This document shows, piece after piece, positions 21,356 through 36,300 of a stretch of DNA of 64,000 nt. The notes under the pieces were generated by a model. It did no database searches. It saw only the letters and a list, made by a program, of their open reading frames with translations, and had not been told where the DNA came from. The translations under genes and the position numbers were made by a program. Each line of letters opens with the position of its first letter. The first letter of the stretch is position 1. The stretch is taken from contig OW387135.1 in the NCBI GenBank assembly GCA_936440205.1, forward strand, positions 37,116,792 to 37,180,791. The letters are read 5' to 3'. This DNA is from Lepidonotus clava. Lineage: Eukaryota > Annelida > Polychaeta > Phyllodocida > Polynoidae.

Positions 21356-24300
21356 CTACAGGGTGAAGGCCTCGTTCAGGAACTTGCCCTGCTCCATGAT
21401 GTGCATAAACTTGTTTCCCGTGGCTGTTGACGAGGACGCGTGACGCCCGACGTACCTGTGACAAATACATAAACAAATATCAAACTTTGTTCTCGCCATG
21501 ATAAGCCCTTGGACATTCACATGGCGTTAAACCCCAACAACCGAAAACTTTTTTTTTTTTTGGTTGAGGAGGCATGGAATTATCTAACGTTGAGCGGTTC
21601 AAAATATACTTGGAGACTTATCGAAATAAGAGATGACCCCGTTATCAGTGCGTCACTTTATGTGAGGTCAACCGTAAGGTAAACTATCATGTGTGTAAAA
21701 AAAAATATATATATATTTTACTTGAACTCGTGATTTTTAAGGTTTGTTATGAGTAGTATTTTTATTTGGTCAAATTTTTGTTATGGTCCGTGCTAAATCT
21801 GAATGAGTCTAAATAAGTTCCCAGTGAAGTTCCTGATGAACTTGCACATTAAACCACTAAATGTATCTTTCCAAGACTTTCCTCGTATATGGTGTTTTGT
21901 TTTTGTTTTTAGGACCTGGGATAAAATGCGGACTCACGTGACTTCGCGGCCGGACCCCTCCTTCTTGATGACGGTCTGGAAGCGGGGCTGGACGTAGGCC
22001 CAGGCGCCCATGTTCTTGTGCTCCTCTTGCACCCAGCTGACCTTGGCGCGCGGGTACTTGGCCACCTCCTGCCGCACCAGGTCGAACGGGAAAGGAGAGA
22101 CCTGCAAAGGACAATGACACGGACAATCAGCTGGGTTGTTGCGTAGAATGAAAACATGATCTATTTTGTTTTTAATTATAAGAGTTAAAGAAAGGATTTC
22201 AAACCACAAATTATTTCATGAAAATTTTAAATTGAAGCCTGCATTTGTGTTAGACTTTGACCAATCATAACATTAGTAGACGGACAGATCTCTGACGTTA
22301 GAGCCCGATAACTTGGATGATCAACATTGGAGTCCTCCCAGGCCTCCAATATACTTTCGGCAGTGCGGATGTATTATGGGCGGCACTGCCGATAATATTT
22401 ACCATGTTGGTAATTATTTCCTGCCGATTTTGGACTGGTTGCCGATTTTCCAATTTCGGCAGCCGATTTTCCAATTTCGGCAGCCGATTTTCCAATTTCG
22501 GTCGCCGAAAGTATGGGCAGCCGTTATGGAACGTTGCTATGGAGAGGCTCAATATCGGCAGCTCGCACTTTCGGTATGTGGAATACGGCCTTTAGGCTGA
22601 TCAGGGAAATTTTGAAGAATGTCTCATGATTCTTTTTTAAACGAATACATTTTTCACTTAGTAGTTCCCTCGTTGAGATTTTTTCTCATACACATAACTG
22701 ACAATCACATACCATCATTATAAAACAATACCTACTTGTTCTACACGGGCGATTGCCACCTTTTCGTCCAAGTGCTTGGCCGCGCGGTCTTTGACCAGGT
22801 CGTAGTAGACCTTGCCGGAGCAGAAGAGGATCTTCTTGACCTGGGAGGGGTCTTGTGCCGGCATGCCCTCCTCCGGGATGAGGCGGCGGAAAGACGTGCC
22901 TTCAGCGAAGTCGGCCAGGGGCGACTTAGCCTCGGGGTGACGCAACAAGGATTTGGGTGACATCACAATCAGCTGAAAAAGAAACAATAATGGTGGTTAA
23001 CAATGGCGTTAAGTGAATCAGTGGATGGAAGAGGAAAGAAAGTTGAATGGTAGGGAGAGTTAGATTACACTTGATAATGCTATAATTTTACTTGAAATAA
23101 AAATAACCTGCTGTGTCGAGAACTATTACTCGTCCGTTAGGTAGAGTTTTGAGTTTTAATTAAGTATGAGTTTGTAACATGAGAATTTCAGACAAAAATG
23201 TACTGGGATGTATTATTCTTACGGGTTTTCTGAAGGGCAGGGCGATCTGGCGGCGCAGGGCATGGAAGTAGTTGGCCGGTGTGGTGAAGTTACACACGAA
23301 CCAGTTGATCTCATGAAGCTGCTGCATTTCGAATTCGGAGTCCTCGCGCTGCATAGGAGTCACAGACAGTTTATTATACAAGATTATATGAAGCAATATC
23401 TCGTCCCTTTACACGAGAACAAATTCTCAATCTTGGAAGTTTTACTTGTAAGAAGCGGAGATGACGATATGTTAGATTTCGAGCAGCATTCTTGCTTGGT
23501 TTATCAAAATCTCCATGACTTGCTTTGTAAGAATCTTTAAAATCAATGGACTTTTTTATGTCGAATACAGAAAACTTACTTATCAAGACTATTTATCAGT
23601 TAATCAATACCACAAATATGCGTTCATAATATGAGATCAATTTTTCTACGAGTATTTAACAGTCGCTAATTAAATGTTCTCCCCACCACTGATAGAATCA
23701 TTCCTGTAGAATACCTGCACACTAGTCTAAATTAAGATGCATGCTGGGAAATTAGCCGACGAGTTTCTCTCGAGTTTGTCGACACAATCATCCAAATTAA
23801 CCTGCAGGTGCTTAAAATACTGTGAATCAGCTATCTGTGGTAGGGAGAATTCACAAGCAAAATTAGGTCCTTCTGTGTGAATAACCGTAACCGATACTAC
23901 TTTTATTGGGAATCTCCCAAATCATGTAAAATATCAACCGAGAAACTCCATTAGTCGATCATTATTCCTGTTTGCTACCCCAAATTTAGTGAATATACAA
24001 TGAGGAATGAGGGAGTCGTTCTCATTAGTATTCCTTGTAAACCAGAAAAAGGGAAACGGTAGATATTATCTAACAAAGGTCAAACACCAACAACTGTAAC
24101 CTCCACACATTACCTTGGGACATGGAGGTGTTCAACAATAAAGGATTAAAGAGGTCACCATGTTTTACGTACATTTGTCATATGTTTAACTAGTGCAACT
24201 ATTTCACACTCGTCACCATTTTAGTATGATTAACAGAAACGCCATCGAAAAGCTTTTCATAGTGTGTTATATATATTACAGTGTGGTGCGTTAGTTCACT

Positions 24301-27300
24301 GGTTAATAATAAGCATGAGTAGGGTGGTAAGCTGACAGTTCCTAAGACATATTAGATTATTTAGACCTGAGACAAACGACTAAAACCAAGCAGTGACCTC
24401 TCATAGTCTAACTGACCAACATCTTTTGCTGAGGTTAATGAGGACACGTTCAAAGGAAAATAAAACTTTTGATTCAAATTGAAAATAAAATAAGTTGATT
24501 CAACAACAACTTAGACTACGGCTACTCACATCATGCTCAATCTGGATACAGAACAGAATGCAATCAGGGACAGAACCGACTAGCCTGTATTCTATGATTT
24601 CGTTAAATGTGACATATTATCACAACTGAAGAAAAGGTATGGCATTTATTAAACAACCAGCTGGTCCTTCTTACATAAGCCCATACAAAAGTTTGCGACT
24701 AAATATGAAGAATTCTAATTCAAATTGAAGCCCCACGAAAAGCACCAGGTAATGAAGAGGATAGTTTTTTTTATATATATAAATATATAGATATGTTAGC
24801 TATATTATTGTTAGACAGGATGTTAGAATTTTTTAATACTTCGTTTATATTCGATTTAGAGAAGATAAATATTGACTGGTGTCTGTCTTCCTAATTAATA
24901 TAGGGCGTAGTTGGCCTCATCAATTAAAGAAATAAAAGACAACTTTATTTTGAAAGTACGAGAGATTATACATTTTCATTATCAAGCTAAAAACCATGCT
25001 CATGCCTCTTCTCCTTACACATAACATGTTTCCCATCTCAACGTTTGATATTCATTTTGCCATACAATTCTTTATTCGACAATTCTTTAAAAATTTTGAC
25101 AAAGAATAACTTCTTCAATAGCATGCTCTGAACCATTCTCATAGAAACTATACTTAAAACTTTCGGATTACTTGGAAACAAAACTTTTTTAAACATTAAC
25201 TAATTAAATGATCTGTCTATTGAATCTGGGCTATCAATGGGTGGCTGGGCATATAGCAACGTCCCAGTGTGCAGCTCGCGACACCTTACCGGGAAGTGGT
25301 CCTGGTCGTCGTTGCTCATCTGAAGGAAACGTTCAAGACGGGCGCTCGAGTGTTCGGGGCCCTGTAACACAACAAGTACAAATGTAAAACTCTCCATTGT
25401 GGCAATCAATGTCAAATGAAGCAATATCTCAATACCCGGTGCGATGTCATGATTTTGTGGCAAGGTTTTTTTTAACTGCCAAACGTGACTTAAATAGATT
25501 AGATATGATAAAAGTTGTCATAGAAGAGTCTTAAGATCAATGCGGTATTTGGAGGGGGTGGGTTGATTGAAGTTTCGGGAATTTTGTAGTCACATATTTT
25601 TGTGTGTGTTTAGGTACGATGGGAATACACTTAAGGCAATGATAGAAGATTGTGTTTTCAATTAATACAATCTCCGTGTTTCTCACCATGCCTTCGTAGC
25701 CGTGGGGCAGCAGCATGACGATACCGCTCTGTCTCACCCACTTGGCCTGGCCGCTGCTGATGAACTGATCGATGATGCACTGCGCAGTGTTGGAGAAGTC
25801 TCCAAACTGCGCCTCCCAAAGCACCAGGGAGTTGGGGTTGGACATCGAGTAACCCAAGTCAAAACCTTAACAAGGCAGGCATGGGGAAAAAAGGACACGT
25901 ATTAATGAAAAAAACAATAATTTTATCACCTAAGTCATCATCTTTTGTTATCAATAAATCAAGCAGTTTAACTTGTTTTCATTTTAGTTTTAAACATCAA
26001 TACTTTCATGCATTACTGAATCTCAATTTGGTATACTTTCGAATACGTTCATGTTTGTCAGGGGAAGCCTGCTATAGATTATTTGGTCGTTCATTGTACA
26101 GAATACGAAATATACAAGGCACAATAATAACCCTCAATAATTTACGAGGTAACTGGTATATCACCGAAAAGTAACTTTTTCATTTTAGATCTGTATTTTT
26201 ATCTGAGGAACATTTTTAAAATAACTGCATCTAATTTTCTGTGAGGTTTGGTGACGAGGCTTTACATGATTTCAACGCTGTGCTGCCTCAGCATACTCAC
26301 CAAGCACGGCGTACTCGGACAGGGAGCTGTTACAGGCGACGTACTCGGCCTGGTCGGCCCACAGGTGGTTCAGGGGCGTGTAGGTCACCCTGTCACGGTT
26401 CTGGTCATGGAGCACATGGTGACGATGACTGAAACAGATTTTTTTTCACAAATATATTAGCATATTTCAACACATTAAGGAAATATTGATAATGACAATG
26501 GGCTGAGCAAATTTATGAACATAAGCTTTACAGTAAACGATTTTCTAAAATACTATTTAGAATACTTAGGTTCTAAGCGCAATTTGACATTTCATGAGTT
26601 CTCATTGTTTGATGTTCCCAAAGTTTCAAAATTAGAGCCCCTGTAAGGATCCTTCAGAGATATCGAACATGCTAACTGTAACAGCATATACTTGCTGATT
26701 ACACAATATTACACAAGGTTAAGATATCCTTTTATAAAGTACATCGGAACAGAAGTATGACTTTTATGTTGGTACCTGAATGTTCCACGTTCCACATCTT
26801 GGCCGGAGAGACGGACATGGATGCCTTCTTTCAGGAAAGCACCAAAGGCGAACGCCTCGCCCATGGCCCAGTCAGCCTCCTCCTTCTTCATCATGTCAAT
26901 GCGAAGGCGCAGGGTACGCTTCAGACCTGTGATTCAGAATGAATTACAGATCATTTTCAACAATTAAAATGATTATGTTAACTTTATCGTAAATTGCGAT
27001 ACATATCAATGATTGTAGAATTCATCACCTAGGTTCGTCCTTATTTCTAGGCGTGAAAACGTATTTAGAGAGATACAGATCCACAGTTTTTTGGGGGGGA
27101 AGATTTCCAAAATGTTCCCATATTATTTTTTTAATGGCATTCGAGGGGGAAAAATGACGTCTTGAACTGATGCCATTTTTTTCTATTCTAATCCAATTTA
27201 AGATCTATATGAATAAAATTCCGTGACATTTTTGGGGCCCTTTTTCAAATGTCATTTCATTTCCATGACCACTTTCAGAGAATTCAGTGTGTAAAAGCAG

Positions 27301-30300
27301 GTACCTGGGTGAAGAGCAAACTCGGCATCATCAGGTGGTGATCCGATGACGTTACCCATGTGCTGCACGTCCTCCTCGCTGATACCTGTAGGGTTGGTCT
27401 TCATCGGGTCCCGCCCGTCGAAGAAGCCTGGCCACGGTGAGTCGAGCCAGAGGCTGTTACGGGTCACAGTCTCCTTCTTGGCGTTAATGTAAGCATCCTC
27501 ACAGATTTTGTCGTACTTGGCCACTTCAGACTAAAGTAAAGAGAGAAACTAATGGTGGAGTGCTCTATACAATTTAGACAACTGAAAACTACATATTATT
27601 CCATTATGAAGTAAGTGTGAATCCGTAGAGATGACACAATCTAACCCTTCTTTGCGATATTGAATTTAATGGTGCATGTGCATTTAAATGAAGCAAATGC
27701 ATAATTTAAACTGGTACGCATATTTCAGTCTACAATAGGTTGGAAGAAATAGGTTTAATTTCAGGATCTCAAATACATGAGTGCAGCACCAGGTTCATGG
27801 TGACTGTTCTAAAGATCGTTGTAGTGTGCTGACCTCGTACTCCTGCTGGGTGACGGTGCTCTCCTCGATGAGCTTGGTAGAGTACTGTTTGAGGATGGAC
27901 GGCTGCTGGTGGATCCTCTTGTACATCAGGGGCTGGGTGAACATGGGCTCGTCAATCTCGTTGTGACCGTTGCGCCGATAGCATACCTGATTAAAAAAAG
28001 AAAGTTCCCTCAATTAACCTCATTGTTTTCAATTGAATGTTTTCACAACCCGTAAGTGTTGTCTTGATATTCTCTAACATTCATGATTAGCTATTAGTGA
28101 CTCGCAGCATAATAAAAACACTTAGCTTTAGCAGCTGTCATAATATTCAAACATGTTGTATAATGATCTTGACCAAAACAGAAACTCAGCTTAATGTATT
28201 AAAAAAAAAGACAAAAAAAAACACGGAAAAACTTACCAAGTCAATGACAACGTCTTTGCCCCACTCGGCGCGGTACTCTGCCGCCACCTTACACACGTGC
28301 ATGACGGCCTCGGGGTCGTCGGCGTTCACGTGGAAGATGGGCGCATTGACGACACGCGCCACATCGGTACAGTAGGGCGAGGACCGAGACGACCGCGGGT
28401 CGGTGGTGAACCCAATCTGGGAAACAGGGAATAAAACAACGTTTAATTTAGTTTGAAGGACACCGCGTATAAATCTATTCATTACTATGACCATAAAGGG
28501 TCCAGGGCCAGAACGTTCTAGTCTGAAAATCAACCCTTGAAAGCAGCATCAATTTGTTTCCAAAATATTTGCAAACGCAACGGGGACTTTTTTGTTAATA
28601 CTTTAGAAAGAGTGAAAATATTCATAACAATATTTCAAAATCGTCATAATCTTTAAAATGCAGCGGACCCTATAGAAAACCGAATATTTCACAACTGTGT
28701 ATGTGGTATAATTCTGGAACGCCCTGGGCTTTATTCTTATTTGATATCAGGACCTTCCATCTGTTTTAATTTCTTGTGTGTTTGTTTCCAACATATCCAA
28801 CCATTTCTTTGGGGTAAAATAATGTAACTTTTTCCTGGGTCACTTCTCATTATATTCTCTTTACTTGAAAGATTGCTTTTTTTGATACCTTTCAGCACAT
28901 ACCCGTGATTCTTGATCATAGATACCAAATGTTCAACGATAAAATTCGTCATTTATCTAAGCTTTACATACTTGGTTGTTGGCAACGATGTGAATTGTGC
29001 CATGTGTGGTGTAGGCAGGCAGGTCGCTCAGATGGAAAGTCTCATAGACGACCCCTTGACCGGCGAAGGCAGCATCTCCGTGAATGAGCATGCTCATCAC
29101 CTTTTTGCCCTCGGCGTCCCCTTGATAGTATTGTTCCGCCTTGGTCTTTCCTGGAAGGAAATCAAGGCATTTTGGATTAGTTTCTTGACTGAAATATGCA
29201 CACCCGTAAATCTACTTTGTCGAAGACTGATTTAGTGGAGCATACCAACTCTACAACACTGCTGCTTTATGATATTTTGTTGCTTATGTTTTTCAGGGAG
29301 TTTTTCGAATTTTTTTTCCAGGTAAAATCGGACTTCTAAGCAAATTCTTGAAGCCAATAATATAAATGATGCCAAGTAGCAAATGTAAGACGTTTTAGGG
29401 CACAATTTGAGGTAACAGCCCGTGGAAACTATTAAAAAAAAGTGCTGACTTGCCTTGTGTGACTGGGTCGACGGCCTCCAGGTGGGAGGGGTTGGCCACC
29501 ACGGCCAACTTAATGTTCTTGTTGGTCCAGTGATTGAGGCGTTCGTGGCACATACCAAGATGGTACTTGACATCGCCCGACCCTTCGTCTTCTGGCTCGA
29601 GCTTGGAGTCGAACTGACAGAAGATCTGTTCCAATGGTTTGCGGCACACATTGGCCAGAACGTTCAGACGACCTCTGGAAACCAAAGGACAATAAAGTGC
29701 TGAGATTTTTTCTTTTTTCTTTCTTTTGGTGACCTTTTGAAGACTAACACAGCCGAATTATTGGCAAACAAATGTTCAAGCAATTCGGACATGTCTGACA
29801 TTTCAACAGAATGTAAAAAAATGTAAACCTACACGAGAGATTGAATATCATTCCGAGTCAGTCACATTCATAGAACAGGTGCTGTTTTGTTTTACTCTCT
29901 CCTGGTCGTGTTTTGCTGTATATAAAATGATAACCTGGCTACAAAAGAGAATTTTGTTATTTAATAAGACTTTCTTGTGCTTACCTGTGAGGCATGCCAA
30001 TGACAAAGCTGTCTACGCCATGAGCACTCGAACAGTCGATGACCATCTTCATGGCTGGGATGAGAACTTCACATCCCTCCAGTCCAAAACGCTTCTCTGA
30101 CGACCACTTTTTAGCCAGGAATTCCTCAAACCTACAAAATATTCGATCTGACGTGAGTTCTATAATCTAAGAAAGTACGATGGTTAAACTGCATGGTGCA
30201 TGGGGTGGCTATAGAATTTCTGAAGCACTTGGATTGGAATAAGCCCATCCCACATTAGGTGTATCCTGGGGTTGGACAAAGGTTGGACAAATAGACATAT

Positions 30301-33300
30301 AAACCATTCTTGTCTCCAAGACTTGGGATTACTTAAATAAGCAAGAATTGTGTTTTTCTACATCCTCAAGTATTGCTAAAACATTATCCCTTTTTGAATT
30401 TAATCAATTGACAGATTTGCAGGTTTGCCAGCCAATCAAATTACTGTATAATGGGGCAAAATAGGGTTAGACATTATGGAATGGACTGACAGGGTTAACC
30501 ATTGGTTCCCATGGGGAAAAGTACAAAATGTAAGGTCACACTTTACATATTTTAGGAGTAATCTGTCAACCAAATTGCTTTGGTTCATTTTGAATTGTGC
30601 AACTCTCTTCAGGGAATTTAAGCATTGAAGCAATTTTGATAATATTTCACAGTGAACTTTATTGTTGGTATAAACTGGGACGGGCTTATTACGTTAGAAT
30701 AACCAAATATTTAGGCTTACCATTCTGGTATATGAATTATCGACACGTTGATGCCTATTCTTGCTTATCTTTAATCTGGTTTTACCTTTTAAATTTCAAA
30801 TAAATGAAACTGTAATTTACAAGCGAAAGACTGTTGATTTAGGAATCCCCTATGTATTATTAGCTGTCTCGGTGTGATGAGAATTCACACTTCAATGGGA
30901 AACTTCAATCAAAGGACTCAATGGGTTTCGAGGGTTGAATCGACTTAAAGTATCATGGCGAGATGCCATCTTTTGGCAAATGGAAAAAGGCGTTAGAGAA
31001 TGGGTATATTCACTTTTAAAGTCAAGAGTTAGTTATTTCACAAAAGCAATGATATCATAAACGAGGGATTTCCACTTTTATTACACAAATTTAAAAGGCC
31101 CCATATCTATTTCTTAACAGACATTATAATTATGTTTGGCTTGATTACGTCCCTTCCTCCCTCAATTATTCAAAAACGTCCGCTGAGGCAGGGCGATGTC
31201 TGAATAGGTGCCGCGGAGAGACTGATTAGTCTATTTTGGTGCCAAGCCAAGTTTGCACCTGTTGTATTGCCAGAAAGAAGAGGGCCGAGAAATTCAATGC
31301 GGAGTCTTTCAGGCTGGCTTTAAGCTACTTAAGGTTCTTTAGAGACAAGGGAATGGTTAATGAACTGTAATCCAAGGCTTATTCGCTGTTTGTAAAAACA
31401 TGTCTGGACTTGCAAACGCAATAACAGGCAGTACGTGGCAGTGAACAATTACTAACTTGCATTACTTGTACGCGGTCCAACTCAAATGCGCATTATATGT
31501 ACTTTTGGAGCACTATTGATTTTTTGGGCTCCTGCTTTCTCCGATTTGTTATACCATGGTAATAAAACTATCATATTCAAAGCTGTCTGTACAGGTTCAA
31601 CCCATGGCACACTTTATCAAAGTAGTGCAGATCTGACCGCCAAGAACGAGCTCACAAATCAGCCTTCACAAACAAATCTGGCTTAGATGAGGGCTCACAC
31701 ATAAGTCCTTATTTAACCTTGAATGTTCAGTTACAGTTGTTTTGTGGATATGTTAATGTATTATACGGAATAAGTATTGATTAAATAATTACTCGCACAT
31801 ATCATAAACCCTTACATGACAAAAATCTCTATTGTTATGAATTGAATGCTGTTGAATTATTATACTTTTCCTGTTTTCCCGTGTAATATTAAGTGAATAA
31901 ACTTACTGAAATGTTAACATGTAAATATGTTTTTGTTACAGAGACATTTCTGTAGGGAGGGATTATATTGAAGATTTGATTTACATTTACACAAACAAAT
32001 CATTATTTTTGTTATTCTGATCATTTTTACCGAACCTTTTTCAAGATCCAGAGGAACGACCTTGGTTGCTTTACACGAGAGGGTCTACTCTCCGCTATAA
32101 TATGATCTCCTTCAGGGCTAGGAGCAAACCTCTAACAAGATCCCTTGAGAGCCGAAGCCACTTACTGGCCAGCAGCCAACTCCTGTTGTGCTCCCCCCTC
32201 CCCTCTTCATATCACCTCACCCGTCTCCTCCCTTAGCTGCTGTTACAGCCGTGTTATAGTGTCTCAGAGACAATCGGCTTCCCCTGGTCGGACCTCACTC
32301 TATAATATTACTTAGAGCCCCATTCCCAGGACCCACTACTCCTTACTGGTCGTACATAGAACCAGGCCACTACTTCGTCTGAGTTCAGGTTTTAAAGAGA
32401 GGGGCCAGTGAAACGATAACTTTGTTAAATTCTCATTCTATACTGTAGACATGATGATTGAGTATGGATATATAACATTACAATAAGCAAAGAGTAAACC
32501 TTTACAAGTCCAGGAAATCTTGTCTGTATCGCAAATCACATATTTAATCACCTGCATACCTGACACAGGACGTCTGTGTGTGACGTCACAAAAAAGCAGT
32601 TATATCAAGATTTCTAAATTCTTAATTTCTCAATAAACTATATTTTCTCAAATTTATGTCATAAATGATTTCATTTAGTGATTTTAACACTGTTAGACAT
32701 AAAGATAATCACTAGGGAAAATTATATATCGTTATTTTTTCAGTTTTTTTCTTCACTTGTTCTGCTTGTGACTCAAGAGAAATACACGGTGCAGGCTGCA
32801 CCAGGTGCAGGCAGTGCAACTCAAGTTTGATTCGGAAAAAAATGTGTGTAAAATAAGAACTGCTAGATCTATAGATAGACATGTAACATTTTGCAAGGTT
32901 ATTTCCTGAATGGTTTGGGTCATGGCAGTATATTGTGTACACTCACCGGCCCTTCCCTTTAACTTTGGATCTGAATAGATGTCGCAGATTCAACAGAATT
33001 CCCAAAACCATTCTATTTTTTCAACGCAAGACTAAGAAATGAGTTAATTCCTTGTAGTTTTGACAGTCAAAATAAAATCAATTCTTGTAATCTTAAATAA
33101 ATGATGTTGATAGTATTAACTTAGTGGTTTTACCTCTGGGATCGGATGATTCTTGCCATGAGTGTACGCTTCTCATCGCTCGTCATAGTCATGACATTAG
33201 GTGTTTCAAACCTCTTCTTGATCCAGTCACAGATCTCCAAGTTGTTGATGAACATGAACTCCACGCCAATGTGCTTGCAGTAGATATTCTTAAGTTAAAT

Positions 33301-36300
33301 ATCGAGATTAAAAGACGTGTTAATTCATTTTCCAATGTCATTATAACAAGACAGTAGAATAGATAGCAACACTGTTTAAGGAGTTAGATTCGAGAATCTA
33401 GTACACGTGCCTCTAATCAGCAGACCTTCTCGAGGTCAATGAACTGTAACAGTCATTTGGAATTATCATGAAGAACTTTATTTTAACTTAAGGGGGCCAT
33501 TGATTTCATCAATTACTAATTTCCCCTGACCGGAGATTGCAGGGTAGTAGGCGTTTTGCACAATCATTACACATCTTTCTGTATTTAGCCAGGCTCCCTA
33601 CCTGAAGACGTTGGATAATGTCGCGCAGAGTGAGGGAGTGCGCCTCACCGCCGATGTAGGTGGTCGGCGGCAGCTGGAAGGTGCGGTCCAGGTCATGCTC
33701 CTCTGAATGGTCAACACGTCAAGGCTTAGTTAATATATATGTATTTTGACGTTCATCTACATCAGTGTAAGTCCATCAATTTTCATATTTTACAGAAGTA
33801 GAGAAAATATAGGGAAGATTGGCACTTAGAAATGCGATTGTAGCTCTTAGAAATGCAAAGTGATTGATGAAGAACTTTATGGAATATGATTTTATTATAT
33901 GCAAAAAGATACAGAAGAAAGTAACGTCATGTGATATTTTTATCTTTAAAGAGCAATTGAAGCAAACAGAAATAACAAAGGAAGGACTGAAAACAAAGTA
34001 AGGATATGAGTAGAGATGATGAAAGATAGATAAAGACAGTCAGTAGTTTGAAAGAATCTATTGTTAACAACTTCAGGCAGAGTTGTGGAATGGGTAAATA
34101 TAGTCATCAATCTTAACCTATATTAGTGAAACTCCTGTTTAGTTTGCGTGTATCGGAATACACTGAATGCAATCTGTCCGTTATTCTGGAATAAAGCAAC
34201 TATATCTAAATTCAACCATCTATGCTACAATTAGTGATGGGGTATATATGTCGATTGTATGGGTAATTTTACTGTGCCCTGTCTCAACATCTAGGGAGTC
34301 GACACTTTATCCACTTGTTGATGACAGTAATGTGATATGCAGACATCACCCCACAGGGTTCGATCAATAGCCAGTGAGGTACTGTGGCCCGGTTTCAGTG
34401 ACGGGCCAATGACTACTGATTAGCTGGTTTGGGTGGCAATCACAGACAATCACGCGTGACCAACGCTTTCAGGTAAATTTCCCATTTTTTTTAATGAATC
34501 ATCATCTGTTCCACTAATTCATCAAGTCTTTGTCCAATGTATGGAAAAGATAACAATACCTTTTTTATCAGGTGAGGTCTGCAGATGTTGACTACCGAGG
34601 CCTGACCTTTTAAAACCATCACTAGCCTTTTAACTTAAGTGATTCGTCAAGTAAAAGGCGGAAGCGAGAAGCGCACAGGGGGTATTTATATCTTTTCACA
34701 ATAAAAGTGACACCAAGCATTGATAGGCAAGAGTGGTTTTGATGACATTTGTATTTTGCTTGTATACATACAAGTGTATATCATGACTTGGCGTGTTGGC
34801 TGTGAGAAAAATTATTTTATATCTGGAATTTATTTTTGCTGTTTTAATTAGGTTTCTAATCGTATTGCCTGACTCTTTGGGTACCTGATAAGACCGAATT
34901 AAAACTAAATACTATAGAAAGGCGCAGCATCTAAAGTCTAATCTTACATTTTTAAATCCTGACACTTCGACGAGTGACAAAACGCTTCTATGTTTATTTG
35001 GGCCTGCAAGGTGGATATGTGAGGATATTGAAAATAATGTATATCATAATGAGTAAGCCTTCCAACCTCTGTCTAGCACGGTTGGTGTTGATTTGACCGT
35101 AAAATATCAATCACAGACTGTAAGTTAGAATGTGTTCTTGCAACGCTGAAGGGCGGCTAGCTGCCAATATTGATTTTTGGCAAGGCACCAGGAAAATTCC
35201 AGAAGCACTATGGAGGAATAACGTGAACGAGCTAGTCAGTGGCCTGACCGAACAGCGTTAGAAGCGATCCCTTTTCCTGGTCAAGAAATGATTAGAAGGG
35301 CAATACATATGTAGTCAAATATGACATGCAAAAGGCAGTGCGATGGTTTTACCCTTTGGCTGATATCAAAGATTTCGTTTCAAAAGGGGTCGAAAGAATA
35401 AATGATAAGTCAAATGGCATTCATTTAGCTTTTAGAAAGGTCCACGCCCATATAGCTTTTCTGTATCGCTGACAACATGTCTGGTAGCATTTTAAACGTT
35501 TATTATCAACGAACTACAGTGTACTATCTTTTATAAACGCCAAATCCTAACGGTTTACAATATCTATGAACTGCCACTATACATCGACATTTACATGTGT
35601 GCCAAGGGGGAAACAAGTACTAGGCCAATGGAAAAAAAGGCTCAGTCTGTGATATAAGTGGCTTAATGGCCTGTGGAATATGAGTCAACACGACTGTCAC
35701 CCACTTAGTGTGGCCCCCGACACGGTCATGGCGGCCGAGAGGTGTCGGCCCTCGGTGAAAGCCTCTCCCACGGTAAACCACCCCTCTCCTACACCCCCTC
35801 ACCCCGCCCCTACCCCCACAGCCGACCCACCCCGCCGCCCACTCTCCCACCCTATCATTTCCCCTCCTCCATCGACTGGCCGTGGAGGACGTGTAGGCCC
35901 GGACAAGGACACGATCCTCAAGGGCACTCCGGGGCGGGGGACCAGGATGTACGGGGGGAGGGGGGGGGGGGGGGCACGGTCAATAAGTCTGATAACAAGG
36001 CGTTGTACGCTGTAGATGGAGTAATACCGTCACGGGCTTACTGCTGGTAACACGTATACATAGTGCAATAAAGATAGGATATTACCGTGTTACATCACTG
36101 TGTGTCGTATGGGAAGGCGGGGGGGGGGGGGGGGATACATGTATTATAGTGCTGCGAGCAAATACTAACAGGCTCTGATCAATAAGTGTATCTTGAAGGC
36201 TCGCTTTTTTGGTAATTTATCATTTTTAATGTTGCTTTTAATGATCTCAGCTTAAGTAGTAAATTGGTCTATCTTTTCTAAATTCCTGTTTGTGTCACGT

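Noticed and set aside
22736-29703. Several plus-strand frames of 60-110 codons (for example 22736-22960, 23208-23540, 28912-29235, 29455-29703)
   Set aside because: They lie opposite OGDH exons whose minus-strand reading is unmistakable.
34300-34370. tRNA-like B box (GGTTCGATCA) near 34357
   Set aside because: No matching A box or cloverleaf upstream.
35680-36050. 102-111 codon Pro/Arg/Gly-rich plus-strand frames
   Set aside because: Low-complexity GC-rich sequence with G tracts inside an OGDH intron; no domain and no splice logic.
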